This document shows, in pieces, positions 41,389-50,984 of a stretch of DNA of 64,000 nucleotides. Source of the DNA: Fulvimarina uroteuthidis (GTDB lineage Bacteria; Pseudomonadota; Alphaproteobacteria; Rhizobiales; Rhizobiaceae); NCBI RefSeq assembly GCF_034321785.1, contig NZ_JAXLPB010000003.1, positions 372,001 through 436,000 on the forward strand. Direction: 5' to 3'. Position 1 is the stretch's first letter. Every line of letters begins with the position of its first letter. A model generated the notes under the pieces. That model did not search any database. It was not told the origin of the DNA and saw only the letters and a list, made by a program, of their open reading frames with translations. The translations under genes were made by a program, and so were the position numbers.

Positions 41389-42954
41389 GTGGGGTATCTG
41401 ACTGGAGTTACACATTTGTCCGCAAAATCATTGTTCAGAACGCTTGCCACGGTCGGACTTCTGCTGGCCGTGCCCGTGTCGGCCAACGCGGAATCGCTGC
41501 AGGGCGCGCTCGCAAAGGCGTACCAGAACAGTCAGGACCTGAACGGGGCGCGTGCCGGATTGCGCGCGACCGATGAGAACGTCACCCAGGCCCGGGCGGG
41601 CATGCGGCCGCGCGTCACCGGCATCGGCAGCGCCTCGGCCAGCCGGATCAACACCGATTCCACGTCCACGTCCCGGACCCGCCAGAACATCAATTCCGGT
41701 GGCCAGTCGCAAAATCTCAGCCAGTTCCAGAAAAGCGTCGTCAACGGAGAATCCGACGTTCTCTCGGCGACCGTCGGGATCCAGTTGAGCCAGACCCTGT
41801 TCGACGGCTTCCGGACGCCGAACAATGTCAGCGCCGCACAGGCGCAGGTTCGTGCCGGACAGTACAATCTGTCCAACACCGAGCAGAACACGCTGTTCGA
41901 CGCCGCGTCCGCCTATATGGACGTGCTCCGCGACCGCCAGATCGCGGCCTTGCGCCGGCAGAACCTGTCCTTCCTCAGCGAGCAGGTCCGTGCGGCCCGC
42001 GCGCGTTTCGAAGTGGGCGAGGGCACCCGGACCGACGTCAGCCAGGCCGAATCGCAGGAGGCGCTGGCGACGGCGCTGCTCAACAGCGCGCTGTCCCAGG
42101 TGGCGTCGAGCGAAGCGACCTATTTCGACGTGATCGGCGATGCGCCGCGCGAACTGGATGCCGGGCGCATTCCGGCCGGTCTTCCCGATTCCGTGACGAC
42201 GGCCTATGAAATCTCGCAGCGCGAGCATCCGGCGATCCGGGCAACGCTCGCCGCCGTCGATGCCGCCGCGTTCCAGGTGAAGTCCGCAGAGGGCGCGCTC
42301 CTGCCGACCGTGGAGCTTCAGGCCTCCGTTCAGAACGAATATTCCGACACGGGCCAGGACCAGTCCACCAACCAGTTCTCATCGGGCAACATCAACAATC
42401 TGCCGGGCGTCGACAGCACGCGCGGTTCGCGCATCATCGTCGATTCCTCGCAGAACCAGAACCAACTCAGCGCCACGATCGGGGCGCAGCTCACCGTTCC
42501 GATCTATCAGGGCGGGCTGGCGTCCTCCGTCGTTCGCCAGCAGAAGGAAGTGCTGGGCCAGCGCCGGATCGAGGTCGACGGAACCCGCGATCAGGTGAGG
42601 GCGGCCGTCGCGACCTCCTGGGCGCAGTTCCAGGCCGCGAAAGCCAATATCGCGGGCTACAATGCGCAGGTGCGCGCCGCGCAGCTCGCGCTCAACGGTG
42701 TCATCGAGGAGCGGAACGTCGGTCAGCGCACGACGCTCGACGTTCTCGACGCTCAGGCCGACGTGATCACGGCGCGCATCCTCCTCGTCGGATCCCAACG
42801 CGACGAAGTCGTCGCTGGCTTCGCGCTTCTGTCGTCGATCGGTCGTCTGTCCAAGGAGCGGCTCACGCTTTCGGGCAAGACATACCAGCCGAACGACCAT
42901 TACGTTCAGGTCGAGGACAAATGGTTCGGTCTTCGCACGCCAGACGGCCGGTGA
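41389..42954 (+). CDS. tolC: TolC family outer-membrane channel protein
   Basis: A 521-residue outer-membrane efflux protein that completes type I secretion and RND/MFS efflux systems. A signal peptide (LFRTLATVGLLLAVPVSANA) is followed by two outer-membrane-efflux repeats of long alpha-hairpins, with SLQGALAKAYQNS and YEISQREHPAIRATLAAVDAA at matching positions. Gly/Ser/Asn/Gln-rich loops near residues 85-115 and 330-370 fit surface-exposed strands. GTG at 41389 follows GGAGG by 7 bases; TTG at 41416 after GGAG is also possible. Upstream in-frame ATG 41323 lacks such a site. Confidence 0.92.
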   Translation: MGYLTGVTHLSAKSLFRTLATVGLLLAVPVSANAESLQGALAKAYQNSQDLNGARAGLRATDENVTQARAGMRPRVTGIGSASASRINTDSTSTSRTRQNINSGGQSQNLSQFQKSVVNGESDVLSATVGIQLSQTLFDGFRTPNNVSAAQAQVRAGQYNLSNTEQNTLFDAASAYMDVLRDRQIAALRRQNLSFLSEQVRAARARFEVGEGTRTDVSQAESQEALATALLNSALSQVASSEATYFDVIGDAPRELDAGRIPAGLPDSVTTAYEISQREHPAIRATLAAVDAAAFQVKSAEGALLPTVELQASVQNEYSDTGQDQSTNQFSSGNINNLPGVDSTRGSRIIVDSSQNQNQLSATIGAQLTVPIYQGGLASSVVRQQKEVLGQRRIEVDGTRDQVRAAVATSWAQFQAAKANIAGYNAQVRAAQLALNGVIEERNVGQRTTLDVLDAQADVITARILLVGSQRDEVVAGFALLSSIGRLSKERLTLSGKTYQPNDHYVQVEDKWFGLRTPDGR

Positions 42955-43125
42955 TCGTCTGCCGCTTTTCCCCTTTGCGGTCTCCCTTGTCCGCCGGCAC
43001 GCGAAATCACGGGAAAATTCGCGAAACCTGCCGTGGGAGGATTCACTTCGGCCCTGGGGAGCCGTAGGTTTCGCGCATGATTCGATCGCTAACGGTTTTG
43101 GTGATGATCACGCAGGAGCCAGCCG

Positions 43126-44283
43126 ATGGGTAACGCGCTACCGGTACAAGAGCCGACGATGGATGAAATCCTCGCCTCCATTCGCCGTATTATCGAAGGG
43201 CGTGACGAACCCGAGCTTGCGCCGCTGCCTGCCAGGAAGTCCGAGCTGAAGGCCGTCGAGGCGCTCGCCTCCGCCGCCGATCCGGCAAGGGCCGAAGGCC
43301 AGGCCGAGACCGTATCGCATCGCGCTGAAGCCGCCGTTCCATCGACCGGTCCCGCGCTGGCCAGCCTTGCCGAACACGCCGTTTCCGAAGCCCCTGCTTT
43401 GAAGCCCCCCCTGGTCGACACCGCGCCGATCGTGGCGCCGGAAGCCCGGAGCGTGCCCGCCGGCGCCGAGGTGCCGCCCGCCCGCCCGCTTGTCCCGAAA
43501 GCCGTGAACGATGAGGGCACGACGCCCTTCGCCGGTTCGAAGACGTCGGCCGTCGAGCGCGAAGTCGCCTCACAGATGGAAGAGCTCGCGACGCTTTCGG
43601 TTGCGCGGATGAGGGCAGCTTCGCTCGAAGACGCCGTGCGTGGCTTCCGGCGCAATGGTCGGGGCGACGAGCGCGGGATCGCGCCCGATGAGGCTCCGAT
43701 CGAACGGGCCGCCAACGCCTTTGTCGACGAGTTCGATGAAACCGCCTTCGCGAACGAGCTGCTGGCCAATGCCGGTCTGCTGCCCGAATATCACGATCAG
43801 CCGGCTTCGGTCGCCCCCGCCGAAGCGGTGAAGCTTCGCCTGGCTTATCCCCAGAGCCCCGCCGAAGAGGTCGAGGCGGAAACCTCCCTGCCGTTCGCCA
43901 TCGACGCGGCGACGCTCGACCGGGTCGAGACGAGCGCCGACGCCGCCGACACGCATGCGATCGCGGACGAGGCGACCGAGGCACCATCGCCGTCCCTCGC
44001 CACTGCGCCAGAGGCCGCCACTTCGCCGGACGCGGCCGATATGGCGACGCAGGGCATGCTCGTTTCCCTGATTTCGGGCAATGCCGAATCGAAGATCAAT
44101 TCGTCCTTCACCGAGCTTGCCACCGTCCTTCGCGACGAGCAGAGGCAGCGCATGGACGAAACCGTCCGCGACATGCTGCAGCCGATGCTGAGCGACTGGC
44201 TGGAAGACAATCTTCCGCTGATCGTCGAGCGCCTCGTGCGCGAGGAAATCGAGCGGGTCGCCCGCGGTCCGCGCCGCGCCTGA
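43126..44283 (+). CDS. popZ: Polar organizing protein PopZ (DUF2497)
   Basis: A 385-residue PopZ-type scaffold that forms polar hubs tethering the chromosome origin and cell-cycle kinases. The N-terminal binding helix (QEPTMDEILASIRRIIEG, 8-25) and the C-terminal assembly region (VRDMLQPMLSDWLEDNLPLIVERLVREEIERVARG) are the two diagnostic segments. Between them lie about 270 Ala/Pro/Glu-rich residues of low complexity, longer than in Caulobacter PopZ. GGAGCCAGCCG precedes the ATG. It directly precedes valS, a conserved order in Hyphomicrobiales. Confidence 0.93.
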   Translation: MGNALPVQEPTMDEILASIRRIIEGRDEPELAPLPARKSELKAVEALASAADPARAEGQAETVSHRAEAAVPSTGPALASLAEHAVSEAPALKPPLVDTAPIVAPEARSVPAGAEVPPARPLVPKAVNDEGTTPFAGSKTSAVEREVASQMEELATLSVARMRAASLEDAVRGFRRNGRGDERGIAPDEAPIERAANAFVDEFDETAFANELLANAGLLPEYHDQPASVAPAEAVKLRLAYPQSPAEEVEAETSLPFAIDAATLDRVETSADAADTHAIADEATEAPSPSLATAPEAATSPDAADMATQGMLVSLISGNAESKINSSFTELATVLRDEQRQRMDETVRDMLQPMLSDWLEDNLPLIVERLVREEIERVARGPRRA

Positions 44284-44313
44284 GCCTGAAGAGACCGTTC
44301 CGCCATTGATGGG

Positions 44314-44346
44314 AAAGGCGCGTCGCCGGGCAGGCGAGGCGCCTTT
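44314..44346 (+). terminator. Terminator hairpin after popZ
   Basis: AAAGGCGC pairs with GCGCCTTT around a 17-base loop that can itself fold (CGCC/GGCG). The T-run is only three bases, so termination may be partial. It lies 31 bases after the popZ stop; TTGACA at 44353-44358 could start a separate valS promoter. Confidence 0.6.
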
Positions 44347-44423
44347 CGCGCGTTGACAGTCCGGAAGGTTCGGTCCAAATCCGGCGCGAGAATCGCAGAG
44401 AATTGCGCGCGACTGGACATTTC

Positions 44424-47321
44424 ATGATCGACAAGACCTATGACGCAGCGGCGATCGAGCCGCGCATTTCCGCCCGCTGGACCGAGGCCGAAGCCTTCAA
44501 GGCCGGAGCCGGCAAGCGGGATGGCGAGCCCGCCTTCTCGATCGTCATCCCGCCGCCCAACGTCACCGGTTCCCTGCATATGGGCCATGCGCTCAACAAC
44601 ACGCTGCAGGACATTCTCGTGCGCTTCGAGCGCATGCGCGGCAAGGACGTGCTGTGGCAGCCCGGCACCGACCATGCCGGCATCGCGACCCAGATGGTGG
44701 TGGAGCGCCAGATGGCGGCCAGCGGCGAAAGCCGCTCCCGCCGGGATATGGGCCGCGAGGCGTTCGTCGAACGCATCTGGCAATGGAAGGCCGAGAGCGG
44801 CGGCAATATCGCCAACCAGTTGAAGCGCCTCGGCGCTTCGCTCGACTGGTCGCGCGAGCGTTTCACCATGGATGAGGGGCTTTCCGAAGCCGTGCTCGAG
44901 GTCTTCGTCCGGCTGCACGAGGAAGGCCTGATCTATCGCGACAAGCGCCTCGTCAACTGGGATCCGCATTTCCAGACCTCGATCTCCGATCTCGAGGTCG
45001 AGAGCCGCGAAGTCGACGGCCATATGTGGCATTTCAAATATCCGCTGGCGGGCGGCGAGACCTACGAATATGTCGAGAAGGACGAAGACGGCAACGTCCT
45101 GTTCCGGGAGACGCGCGACTATATCGCGATTGCGACGACGCGGCCCGAGACGATGCTCGGCGACGGCGCGGTCGCCGTCCACCCGTCGGACGCCCGTTAT
45201 GCGGCGATCGTCGGCAAGCTGTGCGAGATCCCGGTCGGACCGAAGGAGCATCGCCGGTTGATTCCGATCATCACCGACGAATATCCCGATCCCGATTTCG
45301 GTTCGGGTGCGGTGAAGATCACCGGCGCTCACGACTTCAACGATTACGGCGTGGCGAAGCGCAACGGCATTCCGCTTTATCGTCTGATGGACGAGCACGC
45401 CGCCATGCGGGCCGACGGCGCACCCTATGCCGATGCCGTCGCGATGGCGAAAGCGGTGCGCGAGGCGGGCGGCACGCCGGACAGGGCGCATGTGGACACC
45501 ATCAATCTCGTTCCGGACGAGTATCGCGGTCTCGACCGGTTCGAGGCGCGCGACAGGGTCGTCGCCGCCATCACGGCCGAAGGTCTGGCCATCATGGTGC
45601 CGGAAACCGATCCGCGCCTCGGCCCCGTCAAGGCGCCGGTCGCGCCGGAGGAGGGCGGGGAAACGCGCGCTCTGGTGCCGCTGGTCGAGGCCAAGAAGAT
45701 CATGCAGCCTTTCGGCGACCGCTCCGGCGTCGTCATCGAGCCGATGCTGACGGATCAGTGGTTCTGCGATGCCGAGACGCTGGCACGGCCCGCGATCGCA
45801 TCGGTGCGCGAGGGCCGCACCAAGTTCGTGCCCCAGCAATGGGAGAACACCTATTTTCACTGGATGGAGAACATCCAGCCCTGGTGCATCTCGCGCCAGC
45901 TCTGGTGGGGCCACCGCATTCCGGCATGGTACGGGCCGGACGGGGCGGTGTTCGTCGCGCGCAGCGAAGACGCCGCCTACGAAAAAGCGGACGCCCATTA
46001 CGGCGCCCGCGTCGCGCTTGCACGCGACGAGGACGTTCTCGACACCTGGTTCTCGTCCGCGCTCTGGCCGTTCTCGACCATGGGCTGGCCGAAGGACACC
46101 GCCGAGCTCGAGAGATACTATCCGACCTCCGTGCTTTCGACCGCGTTCGACATCATCTTCTTCTGGGTTGCCCGGATGATGATGATGGGCCTGCATTTCA
46201 CCGGAACCGAGCCGTTCCACACGGTCTACATGCACCCGCTCGTGCGCGACAAGACCGGCGCCAAGATGTCGAAGTCGAAGGGCAACGGCATCGATCCGCT
46301 GGAGCTGATCGACGAGGTGGGCGCCGACGCGTTGCGGTTCACGCTCGCCGCGCTCGCGGTTCAGGGGCGCGACGTGAAGCTCGATCCGGCGCGGATCTCC
46401 GGCTATCGCAATTTCTGCACCAAGCTCTGGAACGCGACGCGATTTGCGCAGCTCAACGAGGCTCGCCACGGCATTCGGGTGGAACCTGCCTCGCTGCAGC
46501 TGCCGCTCAACCGTTGGATCGTCACGGAGCTTTCGAAAGCCGAGCGCGAGACGACCGCGGCACTGGAAGCCTTCCGCTTCAACGACGCGTCGGCCGTGCT
46601 TTACCGCTTCGTCTGGAACCTGTTCTGCGACTGGTATGTGGAGCTCTCCAAGCCGACCCTTTCCGGGTCCGATGCGGACGCTGCCGGCGAGGTTCGCGTG
46701 GTGACCGGTTACGTTCTCGACCGGATCTTCGTGCTGCTGCATCCCTTCATGCCGTTCCTGACCGAGGAACTGTGGGCCGAGACAATGGACGGCGAACGCG
46801 AGACGCTGCTGTGCCACACGGAGTGGGCGGGCATCGACTTCAACGCGCCCGAATCGGCCGACGACATCAACTGGCTGATCGAGATCGTCAGCGCCGTCCG
46901 CTCCGTGCGTGCCGAGATGAACGTTCCAGCATCGGCGAAGGTCACCATGGTCGCGATCTCGCCCGATCCGCTCACCGCGGACCGGCTGAAGCGACACGGC
47001 CCGCAGCTGACGCGGCTTGCCCGGCTCGAGGCCGTCGAGACCTCCGGCGAGGTTCCGGGGCAGTCGGCCCAGATCGTCGTCGACGGCATCACCTTCGCCA
47101 TTCCGCTCGCCGGTGTCATCGACATCGAGGCGGAAAAGGCGCGGCTTGCCAAGGCGGTAAAGAAGAACGAAGGCGAGGTTTCGCGGATCGACAAGAAGCT
47201 CGGCAACGACAAGTTCGTGGCGAACGCGCCGGACGAGGTCGTCGAGCAGGAGCGCGAGAAGCGCGATGCGTATCGGCTGGAAACGGAAAGCCTGAAGGCG
47301 GCGCTGGCACGGCTCGGATAA
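44424..47321 (+). CDS. valS: Valyl-tRNA synthetase
   Basis: A 965-residue class Ia aminoacyl-tRNA synthetase. The HIGH motif is HMGH in PPNVTGSLHMGHALNNT, and KMSKS is in TGAKMSKSKGNGIDP. The editing domain (about 200-400) contains TTRPETMLGDGAVAVHP. The anticodon-binding domain and the C-terminal coiled coil (IEAEKARLAKAVKKNEGEVSRIDKKL) follow. ATG at 44424 starts the conserved MIDKTYDAAAIEPR; an ATG 7 codons upstream is less likely. It lies downstream of popZ, with a weak hairpin between them. Confidence 0.97.
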   Translation: MIDKTYDAAAIEPRISARWTEAEAFKAGAGKRDGEPAFSIVIPPPNVTGSLHMGHALNNTLQDILVRFERMRGKDVLWQPGTDHAGIATQMVVERQMAASGESRSRRDMGREAFVERIWQWKAESGGNIANQLKRLGASLDWSRERFTMDEGLSEAVLEVFVRLHEEGLIYRDKRLVNWDPHFQTSISDLEVESREVDGHMWHFKYPLAGGETYEYVEKDEDGNVLFRETRDYIAIATTRPETMLGDGAVAVHPSDARYAAIVGKLCEIPVGPKEHRRLIPIITDEYPDPDFGSGAVKITGAHDFNDYGVAKRNGIPLYRLMDEHAAMRADGAPYADAVAMAKAVREAGGTPDRAHVDTINLVPDEYRGLDRFEARDRVVAAITAEGLAIMVPETDPRLGPVKAPVAPEEGGETRALVPLVEAKKIMQPFGDRSGVVIEPMLTDQWFCDAETLARPAIASVREGRTKFVPQQWENTYFHWMENIQPWCISRQLWWGHRIPAWYGPDGAVFVARSEDAAYEKADAHYGARVALARDEDVLDTWFSSALWPFSTMGWPKDTAELERYYPTSVLSTAFDIIFFWVARMMMMGLHFTGTEPFHTVYMHPLVRDKTGAKMSKSKGNGIDPLELIDEVGADALRFTLAALAVQGRDVKLDPARISGYRNFCTKLWNATRFAQLNEARHGIRVEPASLQLPLNRWIVTELSKAERETTAALEAFRFNDASAVLYRFVWNLFCDWYVELSKPTLSGSDADAAGEVRVVTGYVLDRIFVLLHPFMPFLTEELWAETMDGERETLLCHTEWAGIDFNAPESADDINWLIEIVSAVRSVRAEMNVPASAKVTMVAISPDPLTADRLKRHGPQLTRLARLEAVETSGEVPGQSAQIVVDGITFAIPLAGVIDIEAEKARLAKAVKKNEGEVSRIDKKLGNDKFVANAPDEVVEQEREKRDAYRLETESLKAALARLG

Positions 47322-47590
47322 TCTGCCGTGCCGAAGACTGGGCGGGCCGGTCTGTTGCGTCAGCCATGCTGCGCTGCAGTGTAACCGGTCCGCCTATTCT
47401 CCTCGGCCGGCGGATGCGTTCGGGTTTGCTTGGTGTAACCCGAAAGCACCAAGTTTCCGTGACGATTTGGCCACAGATCTGCCGTCGGGCGAAAGCCGGT
47501 TCTTTCGTCCCGCGTCTTTCCAAGTTACGTTTTCGTCAACGGCTCGTTTGGGGGAGCCGGTAACGAGACGAACGTCTCTTGGGGATGGCT

Positions 47591-49006
47591 ATGAATTCTT
47601 TGAGTAAAACCGTTCTGGGCGGCGCGATGATCGCAACGCTCATGGCTTCTTCCGCACTTGCGGCAGGTTTCCAGCGCGGCACGCCGGACACGGACGTCCT
47701 GTTCGAGCCAGGCACGACGTCCCTGCGTTGGGGGCTGACCTATGTCGATCCGCAGCGCGGGTTCGACAGCATCGAAGGCCAGAGCGGCAATTACGACGAT
47801 TACGTCCAGGAATACACCATTCCCTCCATGTCCCTGTCGTTCGGCGGCGAGAATCTCGCCTGTTCGGTCCACTACACGAAGTCGTTCGCGGCCGAGGCGG
47901 ACTATACGGGATCGCCCGGCGGCGCGTTGCCGCTGCAGGTGTCCTCGACCCAAAGCGCAAACAATGCCGACCGTCTCGTGGCGAGCAATCCGGGCGCCGC
48001 GTCCCTGTCGCGCACCCGCACCATCGACTTCGAATCGGACGAGTTCGGTTCGACCTGCCGCGCCAGCTACGCCAATGATTACGGCCGGTTCAGCCTTCTG
48101 GGCGGCGTCTTCTTCGAGAACTTCCAGTTCGAAGGTTCGAGCTTCGGCTTCACCAATCTCAATCCGCAGATCGCCAATGGCGGCCCGCAGGGCGCGTTTC
48201 TCGCCGGTCTCCTGAACCGGTCCGGTCTGCAGGCGACGCTGCCGACCCGCATCGACACGAATGTCGAAAGCGGGTTCGACACGGGCTGGCGCGTCGGTGC
48301 GGCCTACGAACTGCCCGACATCGCGCTGCGGGCGCAGGTCCTCTACCGGTCCGAAGTGATCCATGACGGCATTTCCGGCACGGCCGACGTGTCGGTCGTC
48401 GATACCGCCTTCGTCTCCGTCAACGGCGTGCGCACGAGCGTGCCTTTGCCGAATGTTGCGCTTCTGGGCATTGCCGGCGCAGGCGCCCAGGCCACGGCCG
48501 GGATCAACGCCACCGATTTCTCGGCCTCCCTGTCGGACGTGACGAGCCCGCAATATCTCGACGTCAAGCTCCAGACCGGCATTGCCGAGGGCACGCTGCT
48601 TCTCGCCGCCTTCCGCTGGACCGACTGGAGCACGAACAATGCGGTGGTGAACACGCTGTCCAGCCGCCTCGGAACCACATCGTCCTACCAGCCATACTTC
48701 TGGCGTGACGGCTATACCGGTTCGCTGGGAATCGGCCGCGCGTTCAACGAGCAGATTTCCGGTGCGCTTTCCGTCGGCTACGATCGCGGCGTCTCGACCG
48801 GCGCGGAAACCACCTATACCGATCTCTATTCCCTCTCCGGCGGCCTTTCGCTCAAGGGTGCGGAATGGGCTGAAATCCGCGTCGGCGCGCTCGTCGGCTA
48901 CTGGACGGATGGCGAACAGAACACGTCGGAAGGCGCGTACTTCAACGGTACGGTCGGCGACGATGTCGTCTATGCCGGCAATGCGAGCCTGAAGTTCACC
49001 TGGTAA
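47591..49006 (+). CDS. Outer-membrane protein of the OmpP1/FadL/TodX type
   Basis: A 471-residue predicted beta-barrel. A clear signal peptide (MNSLSKTVLGGAMIATLMASSALA) precedes GFQRGTPDTDVLFEPGTTSLRWGLTYV. Alternating strands follow and the chain ends with an aromatic residue (ASLKFTW), the usual barrel-assembly signal. The domain fits the FadL group, which carries hydrophobic compounds across the outer membrane. Two cysteines (LACSVHY and STCRASY) may form a disulfide. ATG at 47591 is chosen because GGGG is well spaced; in-frame TTG 47579 and ATG 47585 also exist. The gene is monocistronic. Confidence 0.85.
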   Translation: MNSLSKTVLGGAMIATLMASSALAAGFQRGTPDTDVLFEPGTTSLRWGLTYVDPQRGFDSIEGQSGNYDDYVQEYTIPSMSLSFGGENLACSVHYTKSFAAEADYTGSPGGALPLQVSSTQSANNADRLVASNPGAASLSRTRTIDFESDEFGSTCRASYANDYGRFSLLGGVFFENFQFEGSSFGFTNLNPQIANGGPQGAFLAGLLNRSGLQATLPTRIDTNVESGFDTGWRVGAAYELPDIALRAQVLYRSEVIHDGISGTADVSVVDTAFVSVNGVRTSVPLPNVALLGIAGAGAQATAGINATDFSASLSDVTSPQYLDVKLQTGIAEGTLLLAAFRWTDWSTNNAVVNTLSSRLGTTSSYQPYFWRDGYTGSLGIGRAFNEQISGALSVGYDRGVSTGAETTYTDLYSLSGGLSLKGAEWAEIRVGALVGYWTDGEQNTSEGAYFNGTVGDDVVYAGNASLKFTW

Positions 49007-49038
49007 GCTTCTGAACGCATTCATATTTCTAGGTGACA

Positions 49039-49070
49039 ACGCCGCAGTTGGGACGTTCCCGCTGCGGCGT
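49039..49070 (+). terminator. Hairpin after the OmpP1-like gene
   Basis: ACGCCGCAG pairs perfectly with CTGCGGCGT around a 14-base loop, 32 bases after the stop. Only a short pyrimidine run (CTTCC) follows. Confidence 0.6.
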
Positions 49071-49256
49071 CTTCCATTGCGCGTGCCTGGAAACGTGATG
49101 TTCCCGCAACAGTATTGCGCTGTTGCATCGCGTCGTCGGGAACCATTCGAACATGCCCCGTTGCCGCCACAAAACACCGACACTTCATAGGGTGTCCCGT
49201 CGTTCGGCGGAATCGGGACCAAGACCAGATCAAGAAAAAGACTTGCAAGCGAGGAC

Positions 49257-50984
49257 ATGATGGGCACGACCGTAATCGACAAGAGCAATTTGCCGAGCCG
49301 TCACGTGACGGAAGGGCCGACCCGCGCCCCGCATCGCTCCTACCTCTACGCCATGGGTCTTTCGAAGGAAGAGATCCATCAGCCGCTGGTCGGTGTCGCA
49401 TCCTGCTGGAACGAAGCGGCGCCCTGCAACATCTCGCTGATGCGCCAGGCGCAGGTCGTCAAGAAGGGGGTCGCGGCCGCTCGCGGCACGCCGCGGGAAT
49501 TCTGCACCATCACCGTCACCGACGGCATCGCCATGGGCCACCAGGGCATGAAGTCCTCGCTGGCCTCGCGCGACCTCATCGCCGACTCGGTCGAGCTGAC
49601 GATGCGCGGCCACTCCTACGATGCGCTCGTCGGCCTGGCCGGCTGCGACAAGTCGCTGCCCGGCATGATGATGTCGATGGTGCGCCTCAACGTGCCGTCG
49701 GTCTTCATCTATGGCGGTTCGATCCTTCCCGGCACCTTCAAGGGACGCCAGGTCACCGTCCAGGACATTTTCGAGGCCGTCGGCCAGCATTCGGCCGGCC
49801 AGATGTCCGATGAGGATCTCGACGAGATCGAACAGGTCGCCTGCCCGTCCGCCGGCTCCTGCGGCGCCCAGTTCACCGCCAACACCATGGCGACGGTCGC
49901 CGAGGCGATCGGCCTTGCCCTGCCATATTCCTGCGGCGCACCGGCCCCGTACGAGATCCGCGACCGGTTCTGCTACGCGTCCGGCGAGATCGTGATGGAG
50001 CTGTTGAAGCGCAATATCCGGCCGCGCGACATCGTGACCCGCAAGGCTTTGGAAAACGCGGCGGCGGTGGTGGCCGCGACCGGCGGCTCGACCAATGGCG
50101 CCCTGCATCTGCCGGCCATCGCCCACGAGTGCGGTATCGAGTTCGATCTGTTCGACGTCGCCGAGATCTTCAAGAAGACGCCCTATATCGCCGATCTCAA
50201 GCCCGGCGGAAAATACGTCGCGAAGGACATGTTCGAGGCCGGCGGCATTCCGCTCCTCATGAAGACCATGCTCGAGCACGGCTATCTGCACGGCGATTGC
50301 ATGACGGTGACCGGCCGCACGCTTGCGGAAAACATGGAAAAGGTCGCCTGGAACGACGAACAGGACGTCGTGCGTCCGGCCAACAACCCGATCACGAAGA
50401 CCGGCGGCGTCGTCGGGCTGAAGGGCAATCTGGCGCCGGACGGCGCGATCGTGAAGGTCGCGGGCATGAAGTCGCTCAAGTTTTCCGGGCCGGCGCGCTG
50501 CTTCGATTCGGAAGAGGAATGCTTCAAGGCGGTGTCGGCGCGCGACTACAAGGAAGGCGAGGTTCTCGTCATCCGCTACGAAGGCCCGAAGGGCGGCCCC
50601 GGCATGCGCGAAATGCTGCAGACCACCGCCGCAATCTACGGCCAAGGCATGGGCGATAAGGTCGCCCTGATCACCGACGGTCGCTTCTCGGGCGCGACCC
50701 GCGGCTTCTGCATCGGCCATGTCGGACCGGAGGCGGCAGTCGCCGGCCCGATCGGGCTGCTGAAGGACGGTGACACGATCACCATCGACGCCGAGGCGGG
50801 AACGTTGGAAGTCGAACTGAGCGATGAGGAACTCGAAGCACGCCGGAAGGCGTGGACGGCGCGAGAAACCGACTATCAGTCGGGCGCATTGTGGAAATAT
50901 GCCCAACAGGTCGGTACCGCGCGTCTCGGCGCAGTTACCCATCCCGGCGGCGCTGCCGAAAAGCATTGTTATGCGGACATCTAG
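49257..50984 (+). CDS. ilvD: Dihydroxy-acid dehydratase
   Basis: A 575-residue iron-sulfur dehydratase of branched-chain amino acid and CoA synthesis. Cluster cysteines Cys57 (NEAAPCN), Cys130 (GLAGCDKSLPGMMM) and Cys202 (CPSAGSCGAQFTANTM) point to the [2Fe-2S] type. VTDGIAMGHQGMKSSLASRDLIADSVE and the C-terminal DGRFSGATRG motif are complete. GAGGAC lies just before ATG 49257 (ATG 49260 is an alternative). A 7-base inverted repeat at 49106-49126 (GCAACAG/CTGTTGC) in the leader could be an operator. Its end overlaps the Sel1-repeat gene by 14 bases. Confidence 0.96.
   Translation: MMGTTVIDKSNLPSRHVTEGPTRAPHRSYLYAMGLSKEEIHQPLVGVASCWNEAAPCNISLMRQAQVVKKGVAAARGTPREFCTITVTDGIAMGHQGMKSSLASRDLIADSVELTMRGHSYDALVGLAGCDKSLPGMMMSMVRLNVPSVFIYGGSILPGTFKGRQVTVQDIFEAVGQHSAGQMSDEDLDEIEQVACPSAGSCGAQFTANTMATVAEAIGLALPYSCGAPAPYEIRDRFCYASGEIVMELLKRNIRPRDIVTRKALENAAAVVAATGGSTNGALHLPAIAHECGIEFDLFDVAEIFKKTPYIADLKPGGKYVAKDMFEAGGIPLLMKTMLEHGYLHGDCMTVTGRTLAENMEKVAWNDEQDVVRPANNPITKTGGVVGLKGNLAPDGAIVKVAGMKSLKFSGPARCFDSEEECFKAVSARDYKEGEVLVIRYEGPKGGPGMREMLQTTAAIYGQGMGDKVALITDGRFSGATRGFCIGHVGPEAAVAGPIGLLKDGDTITIDAEAGTLEVELSDEELEARRKAWTARETDYQSGALWKYAQQVGTARLGAVTHPGGAAEKHCYADI

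Noticed and set aside
43845..46997. 1050-codon minus-strand frame opposite popZ and valS
   Set aside because: ValS is certain on the other strand; the frame has His/Arg/Asp-rich composition typical of an antisense shadow.
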